Source: Brevibacillus sp. DP1.3A
GTDB lineage: Bacteria > Bacillota > Bacilli > Brevibacillales > Brevibacillaceae
Assembly (NCBI RefSeq): GCF_013284245.2
Contig: NZ_CP085876.1
Location: 5,900,001 to 5,964,000, forward strand
Direction: 5' to 3'
Length of the DNA stretch: 64,000 nt
Position numbers and translations under genes: made by a program. Below the pieces are notes generated by a model. The model ran no database searches, had not been told where the DNA came from, and worked only from the letters and a program-made list of their open reading frames with translations. Positions 1 to 9,133 of the stretch are shown here, one piece after another (the stretch's first letter is position 1; each line of letters begins with the position of its first letter).

Positions 1-7
1 CTTTGTT

Positions 8-949
8 CTAGATCGCTTTTTTCGCTAATTCTGTCATGTAATCAAAGAATGCATCGCGATCTACATCATAAACCACTTGTACAGGGCGTCCGTCAGCCGT
101 CTCAACAGTTCGGCCTTGGCTTGCCCCTTCAGTAATGACGATGCTGTTAACCGTTTGCACCTTTACAAGATCACTATTGCCAACAAATGCTGTGGTTAAT
201 ACATCCCACAGGTAGTAAGTCGAGTTGGTCGAGAAGTGTACGAGCGGCGGCACCATTGCATAGCATTGACCCAAGAAATCTACACCGATATGCTTGCGCT
301 CTTTTGCCCAGCGCTCACGAACATCCAGTGTCAGTGGGACTTGGTTCGTGCTCTCCAGTGCGACCAAATCAATCTCCATTCCGCTTTTCCATACGCGAGC
401 AGCTGCTTCCGGGTCCCAGAATACGTTCCACTCTGCTGTTCCATCGTGCTCAGGCTCATGCACGTTTCCTTCTTCACGGAATGTTCCGCCCATCCACACC
501 AGGCGCTCTACTTTTTCTTCGATAGTTGGATCGATATCCAATGCACGCGCAAGGTCAGTCAAAGGACCCGTAAACAGCAAGGTCGTTTTTCCTTCTGTTG
601 CACGCAGCGTTTCAATAATGTGAAGATGCGCAGGCTTGTCCGCTACTGGCGTAATCACTTCTCCTGATTCATTGAGCAAGGGCAGTGCGTCTACATAAAA
701 TGCATGCATGCGCCAGTCCTTTGGAAAAGGGTTTTTCCCGCGGGAATTGGACTCTGCTACATCCAAACCGCCTTTACCGAAACGATCAATGATTTTCCGG
801 CTGGCAAACATCGCTGGTTCCAAGTAGCAATCGGCTGGAATGACGGATACCCCCGTCAGATTCACATTGTCCATTTGGAGCAGCAAGAATAAAGAAATTA
901 AATCATCAACGCCGCCATCATGGTTAAAGTAAATGTTTTTCTTCATCAT
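8..949 (-). CDS. Nucleoside hydrolase (inosine/uridine-preferring family)
   Basis: Predicted to hydrolyse the N-glycosidic bond of ribonucleosides in cytoplasmic nucleoside salvage. The N-terminal calcium/ribose motif reads NHDGGVDD (residues 9-16). The first Asp of the usual DxDxGxDD is Asn, but the aspartates expected to bind Ca2+ and activate water are kept. A YYLWD segment near residue 255 fits the C-terminal metal Asp. About 313 aa is a normal length. I place the start at 949, where GGAG sits six bases upstream; the reading frame is open six codons further. The gene stands alone, 190 bp downstream of the trpB terminator. Substrate preference cannot be read from the sequence. Confidence 0.9.
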   Translation of the reverse strand: MMKKNIYFNHDGGVDDLISLFLLLQMDNVNLTGVSVIPADCYLEPAMFASRKIIDRFGKGGLDVAESNSRGKNPFPKDWRMHAFYVDALPLLNESGEVITPVADKPAHLHIIETLRATEGKTTLLFTGPLTDLARALDIDPTIEEKVERLVWMGGTFREEGNVHEPEHDGTAEWNVFWDPEAAARVWKSGMEIDLVALESTNQVPLTLDVRERWAKERKHIGVDFLGQCYAMVPPLVHFSTNSTYYLWDVLTTAFVGNSDLVKVQTVNSIVITEGASQGRTVETADGRPVQVVYDVDRDAFFDYMTELAKKAI

Positions 950-1081
950 TATTATCTCCAATCTCATACATGAACTTGTAAGAAGTACAAGTAAACCACT
1001 ATTATTTGGAACCCTTCAAAAAATAATACTAAAGTTTCACTAAAAAATATATAACCATTATGAACAACGCAGCTGAAGGAC

Positions 1082-1134
1082 AAAAAAGAGAGACTATCCT
1101 CCAGTAGAAAATCTACTTTGGCGATAGCCTCTCT
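1082..1134 (-). terminator. Rho-independent terminator of trpB
   Basis: A long stem of AGAGAGGCTATC-type sequence pairs with GGATAGTCTCTCT and is followed by a T run on the minus strand, immediately after the trpB stop codon. Confidence 0.85.
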
Positions 1135-1140
1135 ATCACT

Positions 1141-2307
1141 TTATTTGTTTAACAGATGGAAAACTTGCTCTACGTCTTTGTCACCTCGTCCTGAAAGATT
1201 AACAATCAGGATCTGTTCCGGTGAAAGAGTGGGAGCCACCTGCAAGGCATACGCAATGGCATGAGCGCTTTCCAAGGCGGGAATGATCCCTTCTGTTCTC
1301 GATAGTTCTTGAAAAGCCGCCAACACTTCTTCATTCGTCACCGTGTAATATTCCGCTCGTCCACTGACTTTTAGCTGGCTGTGCTCTGGGCCAATTCCAG
1401 GATAGTCCAACCCGGCAGCAATCGAATACGTTTTTTGAGGTTCTCCATTTTCGTCCAGCAATACGAGGCATTTAAAACCATGAATGACGGCTGGAACCCC
1501 TTTGGTCAAGGTAGGTGCCTGATCAGGCTCAACACCAATCAGACGTACGGATGGCTCCTCTATATAATGGGCAAAAGCTCCAATCGCGTTACTGCCCCCA
1601 CCAACTGCAGCGATGACCGCATCTGGCAAGCGACCTTCTTTTTCTAAGATTTGTCGCTTGGATTCTTCACTGATAATCGATTGAAAATACTTTACCATCG
1701 TAGGGAACGGATGCGGACCAACCGCAGATCCTAATAGATAGAACGTGTTCTGGTAGTTTTGAACCAAATCATTCAGCGCTTCATCAACCGCATCCTTCAG
1801 CCTTCCTTGCCCTTTGGACACCGCTACCACTTTTGCCCCTAAAAGCTCCATGCGAAATACATTTAATGCTTGTCTTTTCGTATCCTCCGCGCCCATATAG
1901 ATCACGCATTCCATGTCAAACATCGCGCAAACCGTCGCAGTAGCAACTCCATGCTGTCCTGCACCCGTCTCAGCAATAATACGCTGTGCACCCATTCGCT
2001 TTGCCAGAAGGATTTGACCGATGACATTATTGATCTTATGGGCACCAGTATGGTTTAAATCTTCTCGCTTTAGATAAATTTTGGCACCGCCGAGTTTTGC
2101 AGTTAAATGACGAGCAAACGTCAACGGATTTTCCCGACCTATATATTCTTTTAGATAATACTTGTACTCTTCGATAAATTCCTCATCATCTTTATATCTT
2201 TCAAATTGTTCGGCCAAATAATCCAATACTTCCTGTAATTGTGGAGGTACAAAGCTTCCTCCGAACTCACCGAAATATCCCTTTTTTGTCTGTTCTGTCA
2301 TTGACAT
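1141..2307 (-). CDS. trpB: Tryptophan synthase beta chain
   Basis: Catalyses the PLP-dependent condensation of indole with serine to give tryptophan. Family landmarks are present: GYFGEFGGSFVP at the N-terminus, the PLP lysine in HTGAHKINN, the GAGQHG motif, the phosphate-binding GGGSNA, and SGRGDKD at the C-terminus. Length is normal for TrpB. Three in-frame ATGs lie close together; GAGGAG is best spaced (8 nt) for the second, so I use 2307. It stands alone with its own terminator and no trpA or other trp genes within the window. It may be a stand-alone copy or the canonical gene relocated. Family assignment is certain; the lone context is unusual. Confidence 0.95.
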   Translation of the reverse strand: MSMTEQTKKGYFGEFGGSFVPPQLQEVLDYLAEQFERYKDDEEFIEEYKYYLKEYIGRENPLTFARHLTAKLGGAKIYLKREDLNHTGAHKINNVIGQILLAKRMGAQRIIAETGAGQHGVATATVCAMFDMECVIYMGAEDTKRQALNVFRMELLGAKVVAVSKGQGRLKDAVDEALNDLVQNYQNTFYLLGSAVGPHPFPTMVKYFQSIISEESKRQILEKEGRLPDAVIAAVGGGSNAIGAFAHYIEEPSVRLIGVEPDQAPTLTKGVPAVIHGFKCLVLLDENGEPQKTYSIAAGLDYPGIGPEHSQLKVSGRAEYYTVTNEEVLAAFQELSRTEGIIPALESAHAIAYALQVAPTLSPEQILIVNLSGRGDKDVEQVFHLLNK

Positions 2308-2524
2308 GCTCATCTCTCCTCAGCTATAGCTAGTCCTCAATCCTTCCTTGCATTTTATAAGATCAAAAGAGCGTGTGTCAATTTAGTTTTATGATTATTC
2401 AGAATTTATTAGCTTGTTGTCATTTTTTACAAAACCAACATTTCAGCTTCATATTTTCCCAATATAGATCGGGTAGTCTAACAAAAGCGGTTCATTACGT
2501 CGTCTTTTTATTCGGAGGGATATC

Positions 2525-3847
2525 ATGAAAATTCACTTTCAAAAGAAAAGCTTGCTGATCGCAACAATTGCGGCTCTATCCTTGATCGGAACACAAGGAG
2601 CAGGTGCCACTCAAAATGTAACGGGAGCACCCGTTGTAGCCGAAATTCACGAATGGAAAAATCCTCCTGTGCTCACTGAAGGTATTAAAGAAGGCGGCTT
2701 CTCCGGTCTGGTGCATCTCCCTAACGATCCTCCTTCTATTTTTTATACATTGGCTGACCGTGGACCAAATGGGCAATATGGCAAGGACGAGCTGCGTACC
2801 TTCCCTGACCAAAACTACACACCACGCTTGTACAAAATAAAAGTGGAGAATGGAAACATTCACGTTTTGGAAACCATCAAGCTGCATTTGCCACAGGGCA
2901 AGATCAACGCTTTTACGAAAACGAACTATATTAGTGGATTGCCGAACCTCGCTGGCCCTGATGAAGTTCCCTACGATGTAACGGGAACAAAAAAGATTAG
3001 TTACGATCCAGACGGTTTGGATTTGGAAGGCATCGCTTACAACCCGGTCGACGATACATTTTGGTTATCCGACGAATACCGCCCATCCATCATTCAAGTA
3101 AAGCGTGACGGCACAATCCTGGGCCGCTATGTACCAAAGGGCACCAAAGAAGCCCTGGTTGCCGCAGGTGCAAAGATGGAGATTTTTGATACGCTGCCAG
3201 CCGTCTATTCCAAACGTATTGCAAACCGTGGCTTTGAAGGTGTCACGATCTCGCCAGATGGTAAGTTCTTGTATACTTCGATTCAAAGTCCGATGGCACT
3301 CCCTGATAAAAAGACAGGCGAAGCTTCCCGTAATTTGCGCATTTTAAAAATGGATCTCGCCACCAAAAAAGTCGTAGGCGAGTACATGTACATCGCAGAG
3401 AACGCGAAAGATTTCGTGAAAGTGAAACAGAAAGACGTCGTTATCAGCGACTTGGCTGCACTCAGTCAGGATGTTTTACTGATTGACGAGCGAGACAAAA
3501 ATGCCGGTGCAAACGCACAGCTTAAGCGTATTTACAAGGCTGATTTTTCAAAAGCAACCAATTTACTCGGTACGTCAACAAGTGAGCAGGACTTCGAAAA
3601 ACTCACCGTTGCCCAATTGAAAGAGAAGGGAATTGTGCCTGTTTCCAAGGAATTGCTGGTGGATGTAGCCAAGCTGAACTATCCGCATGAAAAACTGGAA
3701 GGATTGGCGATTGTGGATAAAAATACGATTGCCATTGTGAATGATAATGATTTCGGCGTTGAGGGCTATGACGAGAAAGGTAAGATTAAAATCAATAGCA
3801 ATCCAACGCAGTTGTATGTGATTAAAGTTGGTAAGGATTTGAAATAA
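2525..3847 (+). CDS. Secreted esterase-like phytase-family protein
   Basis: A 440-aa exported protein with a Sec signal peptide (basic KKS, hydrophobic stretch, likely cleavage near residue 27 after GAGA). The mature part looks like the 'esterase-like activity of phytase' beta-propeller family: FSGLVHLP and FYTLADRGPNG near the N-terminus, DLEGIAYNP and FWLSDEYRPSI in the middle, GFEGVTISPDGKFLY, and KLEGLAIVDKNTIAIVNDNDFGV near the end. GGAGG lies 8 nt before the ATG. It is monocistronic with a terminator right after it. The family may hydrolyse phosphate or other esters; the substrate here is unknown. Confidence 0.85.
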   Translation: MKIHFQKKSLLIATIAALSLIGTQGAGATQNVTGAPVVAEIHEWKNPPVLTEGIKEGGFSGLVHLPNDPPSIFYTLADRGPNGQYGKDELRTFPDQNYTPRLYKIKVENGNIHVLETIKLHLPQGKINAFTKTNYISGLPNLAGPDEVPYDVTGTKKISYDPDGLDLEGIAYNPVDDTFWLSDEYRPSIIQVKRDGTILGRYVPKGTKEALVAAGAKMEIFDTLPAVYSKRIANRGFEGVTISPDGKFLYTSIQSPMALPDKKTGEASRNLRILKMDLATKKVVGEYMYIAENAKDFVKVKQKDVVISDLAALSQDVLLIDERDKNAGANAQLKRIYKADFSKATNLLGTSTSEQDFEKLTVAQLKEKGIVPVSKELLVDVAKLNYPHEKLEGLAIVDKNTIAIVNDNDFGVEGYDEKGKIKINSNPTQLYVIKVGKDLK

Positions 3848-3852
3848 AAAGC

Positions 3853-3892
3853 AAAAGCCTCGTGGATAATTTCGTGTCCGCGAGGCTTTTTG
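3853..3892. terminator. Bidirectional terminator
   Basis: AAAAGCCTCG pairs with CGAGGCTTTT around a 20-nt loop, with T runs on both strands. It separates the convergent phytase-like and SUKH genes. Confidence 0.85.
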
Positions 3893-3908
3893 TTTGTCAT
3901 TCGTATTC

Positions 3909-4412
3909 TCATTCATACAGCTTTGATAAAAATTCAGTAAATGTAGAGGCTATTGTGGTAATGCCTTCTCTTTGCCATTCTTCTAGTGATTTTTCTTCTA
4001 GTTCCTCTTTAGTCAGGTCTTTCTCTGTCAGCATGCATTCGTGGTCTACGAAGACAATGATTGGTTCAGACTGTTTTCCGTTACTATAATCAAAGCAAAT
4101 GTTACCACCACCAGCATCGTATCCGATAGGAATCAATCCGTCAGGTACATAATCCTTAATATCCTCGAATGCTGTTAAAATATAGTAACTCCCAACCTCA
4201 CTGCTAAGGCTATAGAATGTATTAAATACTTTACCTTCTACATCTCCATAATCAAAAACACATGGAACCGGACATCCCTCATGATTCTCAAGCATACACT
4301 CTACAAAATCTTTAGGAAATCGTACGCCCAAGACAGTTTCCACTTCTTCGATATCTTTGATGTCTATTTTCTCTGTGCAGCATTCAAATGTTACATGATT
4401 TGGAATTCCCAT
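3909..4412 (-). CDS. SMI1/KNR4 (SUKH) family protein, probable immunity protein
   Basis: About 167 aa. The SUKH fold is suggested by VETVLGVRFPKDFVECMLENHEG (an alpha-helical 'LP.dy..fl...nGg' motif), then LIPIGYDAGGGNICFDYSNG and a late Trp/acidic region. SUKH proteins usually neutralise toxins of contact-dependent or polymorphic toxin systems in the cytoplasm. No toxin gene is adjacent, so this is an orphan. I prefer the start at 4412 because GGGAG is 7 nt upstream; an in-frame ATG at 4445 is possible. It faces a HEAT-like gene upstream on the same strand, about 110 bp away with a terminator between them. Confidence 0.75.
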   Translation of the reverse strand: MGIPNHVTFECCTEKIDIKDIEEVETVLGVRFPKDFVECMLENHEGCPVPCVFDYGDVEGKVFNTFYSLSSEVGSYYILTAFEDIKDYVPDGLIPIGYDAGGGNICFDYSNGKQSEPIIVFVDHECMLTEKDLTKEELEEKSLEEWQREGITTIASTFTEFLSKLYE

Positions 4413-4499
4413 GTCATTGCTCCCTGTAAAGAATTTCGCAATCATTGCCTCTCTTTACTTATATTGGTAATTCTTACATTTTGCTGAAACCAGAAAAAC

Positions 4500-4527
4500 A
4501 AAAAGAAGGGGTGTGATCCCCTTCCTT
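4500..4527 (-). terminator. Terminator of the HEAT-like gene
   Basis: GAAGGGG-ATCACA-CCCCTTC followed by TTTTTG on the minus strand, 30 nt after the stop of the upstream gene. Confidence 0.85.
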
Positions 4528-4556
4528 TGCAACTCATTCTATATCTATTGTTCTTT

Positions 4557-4991
4557 CTATAAAGAGGCCCAAGTGCTTTCCAGCCACTGCTCAAAATCAG
4601 CACCTTTTTCTCCCTCGTACGTATCATAGATATCGCTTCTCATTTTTTGCAGTTTCTCTTTGAACTCCTCAATCGTATGGCCTTTTGGCAAGCTTTTCTT
4701 AATTCTTACCAAGGCTTTCGTTGCTCCTTTGATCAAGTCGCCTTTTTTCTGAGCAGGTAATCGAACCCCTTCCCCAAAGGCTTTCAGTTTATGAAAAGCA
4801 GTCTCTTGCACTTTGTACACCGTATCATTTTCCACGATACGCTTCAGTAATTGAATCGTTTGCTCATGCTTCCACTGCCCTAATTCTTCAACAGCCTCTA
4901 AGCGTTCTCTCCAATTCGATGTTCGATTAGCAGCTTTCTTTAATTCCTCAAAGTTTTGGGGAAACTCGTTTTTGATTTCAGTATTATTCAA
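4557..4991 (-). CDS. HEAT-repeat-like protein
   Basis: 144 aa, cytoplasmic, no signal peptide. Residues about 12-75 form two helical hairpins of the HEAT/armadillo type (WRERLEAVEELGQWKHEQ, then QLLKRIVENDTVYKVQETAFHKL). A charged helical tail rich in Lys and Glu ends at WLESTWASL. The start is TTG at 4991 with AAGGAG about 10 nt upstream. Such proteins serve as protein-protein scaffolds; no partner is evident. It is transcribed ahead of the SUKH gene but separated from it by a terminator. Confidence 0.65.
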   Translation of the reverse strand: MNNTEIKNEFPQNFEELKKAANRTSNWRERLEAVEELGQWKHEQTIQLLKRIVENDTVYKVQETAFHKLKAFGEGVRLPAQKKGDLIKGATKALVRIKKSLPKGHTIEEFKEKLQKMRSDIYDTYEGEKGADFEQWLESTWASL

Positions 4992-5176
4992 TCGAATCTA
5001 TCTCCTTCTGACTATCATCCTTCTATTATGACACTACGTCACACGAATAACACCACCTGATCACATATAAATTCCTCGAAACTAGGTCTGTTCCCGTTAT
5101 CCCATGAATAAAATGAACGGAATTTCGCCAGTTCACCTGTCTTCTATCCATCGAGAGGAAAATGGAGGGTTGCCTA

Positions 5177-6490
5177 TTGTTAGCAGTCAGGAAGAAGAAA
5201 ATATCCCTTTGGGTGATCAGCGTAATGATGCTCTCTGCCATACTGTTGCTCTTTGTGCCATCCGTAGAAGGGGCACAGCGCAAGGGAACTGAAGCATCCA
5301 CAAACACAAATGTTGTAACCGCAGCCAAAATTGCCCCCAAAGGATTTTATGCAAAATGGGAAATGGATGTGGGCGGAGCAAGAGGATGCTCCTCGTTGTG
5401 CTGGGAGTATTTTTACTTCATCAACGATAAGCAGGTGGCAACAACATTCCCAGATGGCGGAATTGATGCACTCCATTGCAGTAAAGATAAATGTCTAACG
5501 TATCAAATCAAAGGAAACAAACTCACGCTCAGTAACGGAAAATCGTATACGTTCAAAATCAAATCAGCAACCGAGCTGGAGATCAACGGTGGAAAATTTA
5601 TAAAGTATACACCCTCCACTGGGCTAAAGCTTCAGGGCAAGTACGAGTCCTTCAGCTATTCCTCCAACGTTCTTGGTACTGGCTATGCAAGCTCGATCAC
5701 CTATGTATTCAATAAAGACGGTACCTTTGTGGACAGTAGCTTCGTGGGCGTCACCACAGATGGTTCCAGTACAGGAGATAATTCTGGTGCTTCTACTAGC
5801 GTCGGATCGGAGTCCAAAGCATCCGGAACCTATCAGATCGTAAACTATACTCTCTCTCTAACTTATAAGGATGGCAAAACGAAAAAGCTCCTATTTTTCC
5901 TACCTGAACAGCCAAGTCCCAAGATGCTGCGTATCGGCGGACGCGACTTTTTGCTCGCGGATGGTAACGCCGCTAAACCTCAGCCTCCTGAACCGCCTTA
6001 TACTGATTTTCTCACCACCAAAAAAATCGCCAAAAAACAAGTACTCTTTACCTTTAAGCCAAACAAGAGCGATCAGTATGACAACATCAAAATTACACTG
6101 CAAGGGTATCAATGGGCAAAGCTGACGATTGAGCCTGCTTACGTTAAGTCTTTTCAAGGGTTCAGCGATAAAGAAATTGTCGCCCTGACAGCCAAGTACC
6201 GAGTCGATAATACCTCGGCGCAAACGGTAAAAGTCAGCAGCTTGCAAGCGACGCTTGATTTGCCCGATTCCAAAGCCACTGTAAAAGCCGCGAACGGATT
6301 GACCCCCACAGTCAAGGACGAGTTAAAAGCAGGTGAAAGTGTGGAGAGCATGCTGGTCATTTTGGTTCCAGCGGAGCATTTTGAGAAGAACAAGGATTTC
6401 AAGCTGTGGTTCGGTCCGTTGCTCAACCTGAAAGGGCAGGATGTGTTTCAAGAGGAATGGCTCAACTTCAACATTTGGAAGAAATTATAG
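5177..6490 (+). CDS. Secreted protein of unknown function
   Basis: I do not recognise this family. It begins with a clear signal peptide: VRKKKISLWVISVMM, a hydrophobic core, and likely cleavage after SVEGA. The exported part is about 400 aa. Residues 30-90 carry six cysteines that could form disulfides. A Ser/Gly/Thr-rich loop follows (near residue 205), and then a beta-rich C-terminal region. I choose TTG at 5177 because GGAGGG lies 7 nt before it; the in-frame ATG at 5162 overlaps that site and lacks its own. Monocistronic, ending in a strong terminator. The N-terminal half resembles lipocalin-like 'how much is left' stress-response domains only loosely. Confidence 0.75.
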   Translation: MLAVRKKKISLWVISVMMLSAILLLFVPSVEGAQRKGTEASTNTNVVTAAKIAPKGFYAKWEMDVGGARGCSSLCWEYFYFINDKQVATTFPDGGIDALHCSKDKCLTYQIKGNKLTLSNGKSYTFKIKSATELEINGGKFIKYTPSTGLKLQGKYESFSYSSNVLGTGYASSITYVFNKDGTFVDSSFVGVTTDGSSTGDNSGASTSVGSESKASGTYQIVNYTLSLTYKDGKTKKLLFFLPEQPSPKMLRIGGRDFLLADGNAAKPQPPEPPYTDFLTTKKIAKKQVLFTFKPNKSDQYDNIKITLQGYQWAKLTIEPAYVKSFQGFSDKEIVALTAKYRVDNTSAQTVKVSSLQATLDLPDSKATVKAANGLTPTVKDELKAGESVESMLVILVPAEHFEKNKDFKLWFGPLLNLKGQDVFQEEWLNFNIWKKL

Positions 6491-6493
6491 TCA

Positions 6494-6536
6494 AAAAAGC
6501 TTCTTGCCGCTCATGATGATGAGGCAAGAAGCTTTT
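6494..6536. terminator. Bidirectional terminator
   Basis: AAAAGCTTCTTGCC pairs with GGCAAGAAGCTTTT, with T/A runs on both sides. It lies between two convergent genes. Confidence 0.9.
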
Positions 6537-6541
6537 CATTT

Positions 6542-7759
6542 TTAATTCGGCACGGAATACAAAGACATGATACGTCTTGCAGCTTCTTGGTATCCGCCAG
6601 CGTTACGCAAGGAGTCCCCTACCTGTATCGCACACTCTTTATAGGTGGATTCGTTCAACACTTGCAACAAAGCATCCTTCAAAGCTGTCGGTGTAAGCAG
6701 GCCTCTATCTAACATAATACCCGCTCCTAGCTCCTCCACCCGCTTCGCCACAATCGGTTGATCGGAGCTTAATGGAATCATGACGAGTGGTACATGAAAA
6801 TAGAGAGCCTCACTCGTACTGTTCATGCCAGCATGCGTAATAAAAACATCGGCTTGCTGGAGCACTTCCAGTTGCGGAACGTACGGCTCAACGATGAAGT
6901 TGGGTGGAATATGATCTCCGAGCGACTCCAGCTCCGTATCTTTTCCGCAAGACAGTACGAATTGAGCCGGGATGTCTTGAAAGGCTGCAAAGCACAGTTT
7001 GTACAATTCCACATCTTTGGTCAAGATACTGCCCATGGAAATGAATACGACTTTATCGTGTGAAGAGCGAAGCTTTTCAAACGGAAAAGAAGGAGCATCC
7101 GGACGCGATGTAATCGAAGGACCTGTAAAAATGTAGCTATCGTCCAGTTTGTCAGCATCTGGTTGGAATTCACGGCTGGTAAAGACAATCTTCATGTCCC
7201 CATACTGGCGGGTAATATCTTCAATGGCAGGTACGGCTACGTTGCATACACGAGCGATGCTCTGTGCAGTCTGCGTCACTCGTTCATAAAGCGCATCCAC
7301 ATCTACAGTATCGCTTGCATCAAACACTTCAACAATATGGCTGAGCGGTTCAGCAAATGCCAGGTTGGTTACGGAGCAGATCGTCGGGATTCCTAACTTC
7401 TCCCCTAAAATCGCCCCTCCCCAACCAAACAAGGAGTCAAAAATCAGGTAATCAAATGATTCGTTTTCTATCTGCGTGAGAATCTCGGGAATGCGGGGTT
7501 CAATAATGCCTCGCAGCATAAAATCAGTGAAATGAAGCGGGTGTTTGAATTCTGTTGGGTTAAAACCTAAATCACGAGATACTTGTTCATCCAATTGATA
7601 CGCGCGGAATTGCGCCCCAGTCTGGGCAAGCCTATCCCGATATTCTTCTGAGCACATATAGACGACTTCTTCTCCGTTGTCGACTAGCTGCTTCACTAAT
7701 CCCAATGTAGGATTGACGTGACCATCTGCTGGAATCGTAACATACAGTACGCGTGCCAC
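6542..7759 (-). CDS. MGT-family (GT1) glycosyltransferase
   Basis: About 405 aa, the usual size for bacterial macrolide-type/YjiC-like glycosyltransferases that move a sugar from UDP-sugar to small hydrophobic acceptors. It has the GT-B layout. The N-terminal acceptor domain starts ARVLYVTIPADGHVNPTLGL with the catalytic His of DGHVNP. The C-terminal donor domain holds ISMGSI, FIVEPYVPQLEVL, then FITHAGMNSTSEAL and PLSSDQP. I place the start at GTG 7759, 8 nt after GGAGG; a TTG ORF start at 7786 is weaker. Likely cytoplasmic. Acceptor unknown. Confidence 0.88.
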   Translation of the reverse strand: MARVLYVTIPADGHVNPTLGLVKQLVDNGEEVVYMCSEEYRDRLAQTGAQFRAYQLDEQVSRDLGFNPTEFKHPLHFTDFMLRGIIEPRIPEILTQIENESFDYLIFDSLFGWGGAILGEKLGIPTICSVTNLAFAEPLSHIVEVFDASDTVDVDALYERVTQTAQSIARVCNVAVPAIEDITRQYGDMKIVFTSREFQPDADKLDDSYIFTGPSITSRPDAPSFPFEKLRSSHDKVVFISMGSILTKDVELYKLCFAAFQDIPAQFVLSCGKDTELESLGDHIPPNFIVEPYVPQLEVLQQADVFITHAGMNSTSEALYFHVPLVMIPLSSDQPIVAKRVEELGAGIMLDRGLLTPTALKDALLQVLNESTYKECAIQVGDSLRNAGGYQEAARRIMSLYSVPN

Positions 7760-7930
7760 TACCTCCACCTCCAAAAGAATATCCAATTAGAAAATGTTTC
7801 CATTTCATTATAGGCTAGTTGGTTGGTGAAAATGGCTAAATTCCACATATTTCATAATTTGTTCAATATTTTACATGAAGATGTTTAGTATTATGCATAA
7901 ACCCTTATATTCCAAGGATTTCAGAAACAC

Positions 7931-7971
7931 AAAAATCCCTCCAGCCATCATTTCTCCATGTGAAGGGATTT
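7931..7971 (-). terminator. Terminator of the GT8 gene
   Basis: AAATCCCTTC pairs with GGAGGGATTT, followed by TTTGTG on the minus strand, 40 nt past the stop. Confidence 0.75.
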
Positions 7972-8013
7972 CCATCCGTTTTATTTAATTTGGAAGCCCC
8001 GAAGGCCGGATGC

Positions 8014-8808
8014 CTACAAGGAGTTCAACTTCTGTACTTTTTTGAGATATTTAAAATATTCCTCTCGAAGCGGATGCTTTTTACTCAACCACGGTTTACT
8101 ATCTTCCCCTGTGTAGTGAATAATGGCCGGATCTATTCGCAGGTTGCTTTTATAAAGATGCTTGGACTGATAATTCCACTTCGTATCGAGTTGAAGCCAA
8201 TTATCATGAAGAATCGCATTCATCGGATCTTGACTGGGATAACGAATAAGACTCTGGTTCTTTTTCATGTAATTCAAAATCTTGTTTGTGATGTTATGCT
8301 CTCTCCATTTTTTCAAATTCATGACTAATACTCCCGCATTAAAGTAATCACAGTCATCCGGAATAGACAGGTCGACATGTCTTAATTTGTTTACCCCTTG
8401 CCAAGAATCCTTCACAGCTGCAAGTAAGTAATGATCAATATTGGTGTTCCATAATGGAGTGATGTCTTCTTTAATAACGATATCACTGTCCAAATAAATT
8501 ACTTTTTCAACCTCTTTGTCCAAGAGGTCTGGAATCGAAATTCGATGATAGGTTTCCTGCGTAAGATGATCACGGACGAGGAATCCATCATATAGGGTCG
8601 GATCAATCGTTACATATTTGATTTGAGCATGGAATCGTTTCACAGTTTTCGTTAAGATGGATTTATTTTCCCCAGAGACTTGACTGTCAATAACGTGAAC
8701 GATGACTGGGTTTTTAGAAACCTTATTTTCAAAAAGGGAATATAACATGACTGCGAGATGTATAGCAAAACCATCATTAACGGCTGTTACAATATGAATC
8801 GTGCCCAC
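8014..8808 (-). CDS. Family 8 glycosyltransferase
   Basis: A GT-A fold, retaining, metal-dependent sugar transferase similar to LPS galactosyl/glucosyltransferases and general stress protein A. It shows HIVTAVNDGFAIHLAVMLYSL at the start, KVIYLDSDIVI with the DxD metal motif (near residue 90), DYFNAGVLVMNL in the middle, and HYTGEDSKPW at the C-terminus (the second metal-binding His). About 264 aa. I choose GTG at 8808 with GGGAG upstream; the ORF is open 14 codons further but without a ribosome site. The acceptor (wall polymer or surface glycan) is unknown. Confidence 0.85.
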   Translation of the reverse strand: MGTIHIVTAVNDGFAIHLAVMLYSLFENKVSKNPVIVHVIDSQVSGENKSILTKTVKRFHAQIKYVTIDPTLYDGFLVRDHLTQETYHRISIPDLLDKEVEKVIYLDSDIVIKEDITPLWNTNIDHYLLAAVKDSWQGVNKLRHVDLSIPDDCDYFNAGVLVMNLKKWREHNITNKILNYMKKNQSLIRYPSQDPMNAILHDNWLQLDTKWNYQSKHLYKSNLRIDPAIIHYTGEDSKPWLSKKHPLREEYFKYLKKVQKLNSL

Positions 8809-8850
8809 TATTCTCCCACCCCATATCCTTATTGAGCTATATATACACAC

Positions 8851-9133
8851 TATTCATGGACAGCGCTGGTTTGTGTGATGAAAACACCTAATTATTTCTA
8901 GATGGGAGCACAATTCACAGTTGCAGACTTCCGCTGATGCCGCTTTTTTCTGTGATCGGTAAGAAAACCGTTATACGACTAGAGCATGTTCCATCCATCC
9001 CCATAAAATATATAAGCTGAGAGAACGACTCGAATTCGGCAATGACCTTAACACACAAGTAGCGCTATGGGGGTAATTTGTCCAAGCTCCAGACAGGGAA
9101 CAAGAAAGTACCTATTTAAAAGGGTGATGAAAT
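8851..9133. other. Intergenic region between divergent glycosyltransferase genes
   Basis: About 280 bp that must hold two divergent promoters. I see no ORF with a ribosome site, and no riboswitch or T-box motif I can defend. Confidence 0.4.

Noticed and set aside
7895..7920. Sequence similar to the edge of att remnant C (TTGGAA-TATAAGGGTTT)
   Set aside because: A 16/17 match in AT-rich intergenic DNA could be chance; there is no second supporting feature of an attachment site there.
8900..9120. Possible T-box or riboswitch before the glycosyltransferase gene
   Set aside because: No T-box consensus (TGGN) with an antiterminator and no known aptamer core could be identified.
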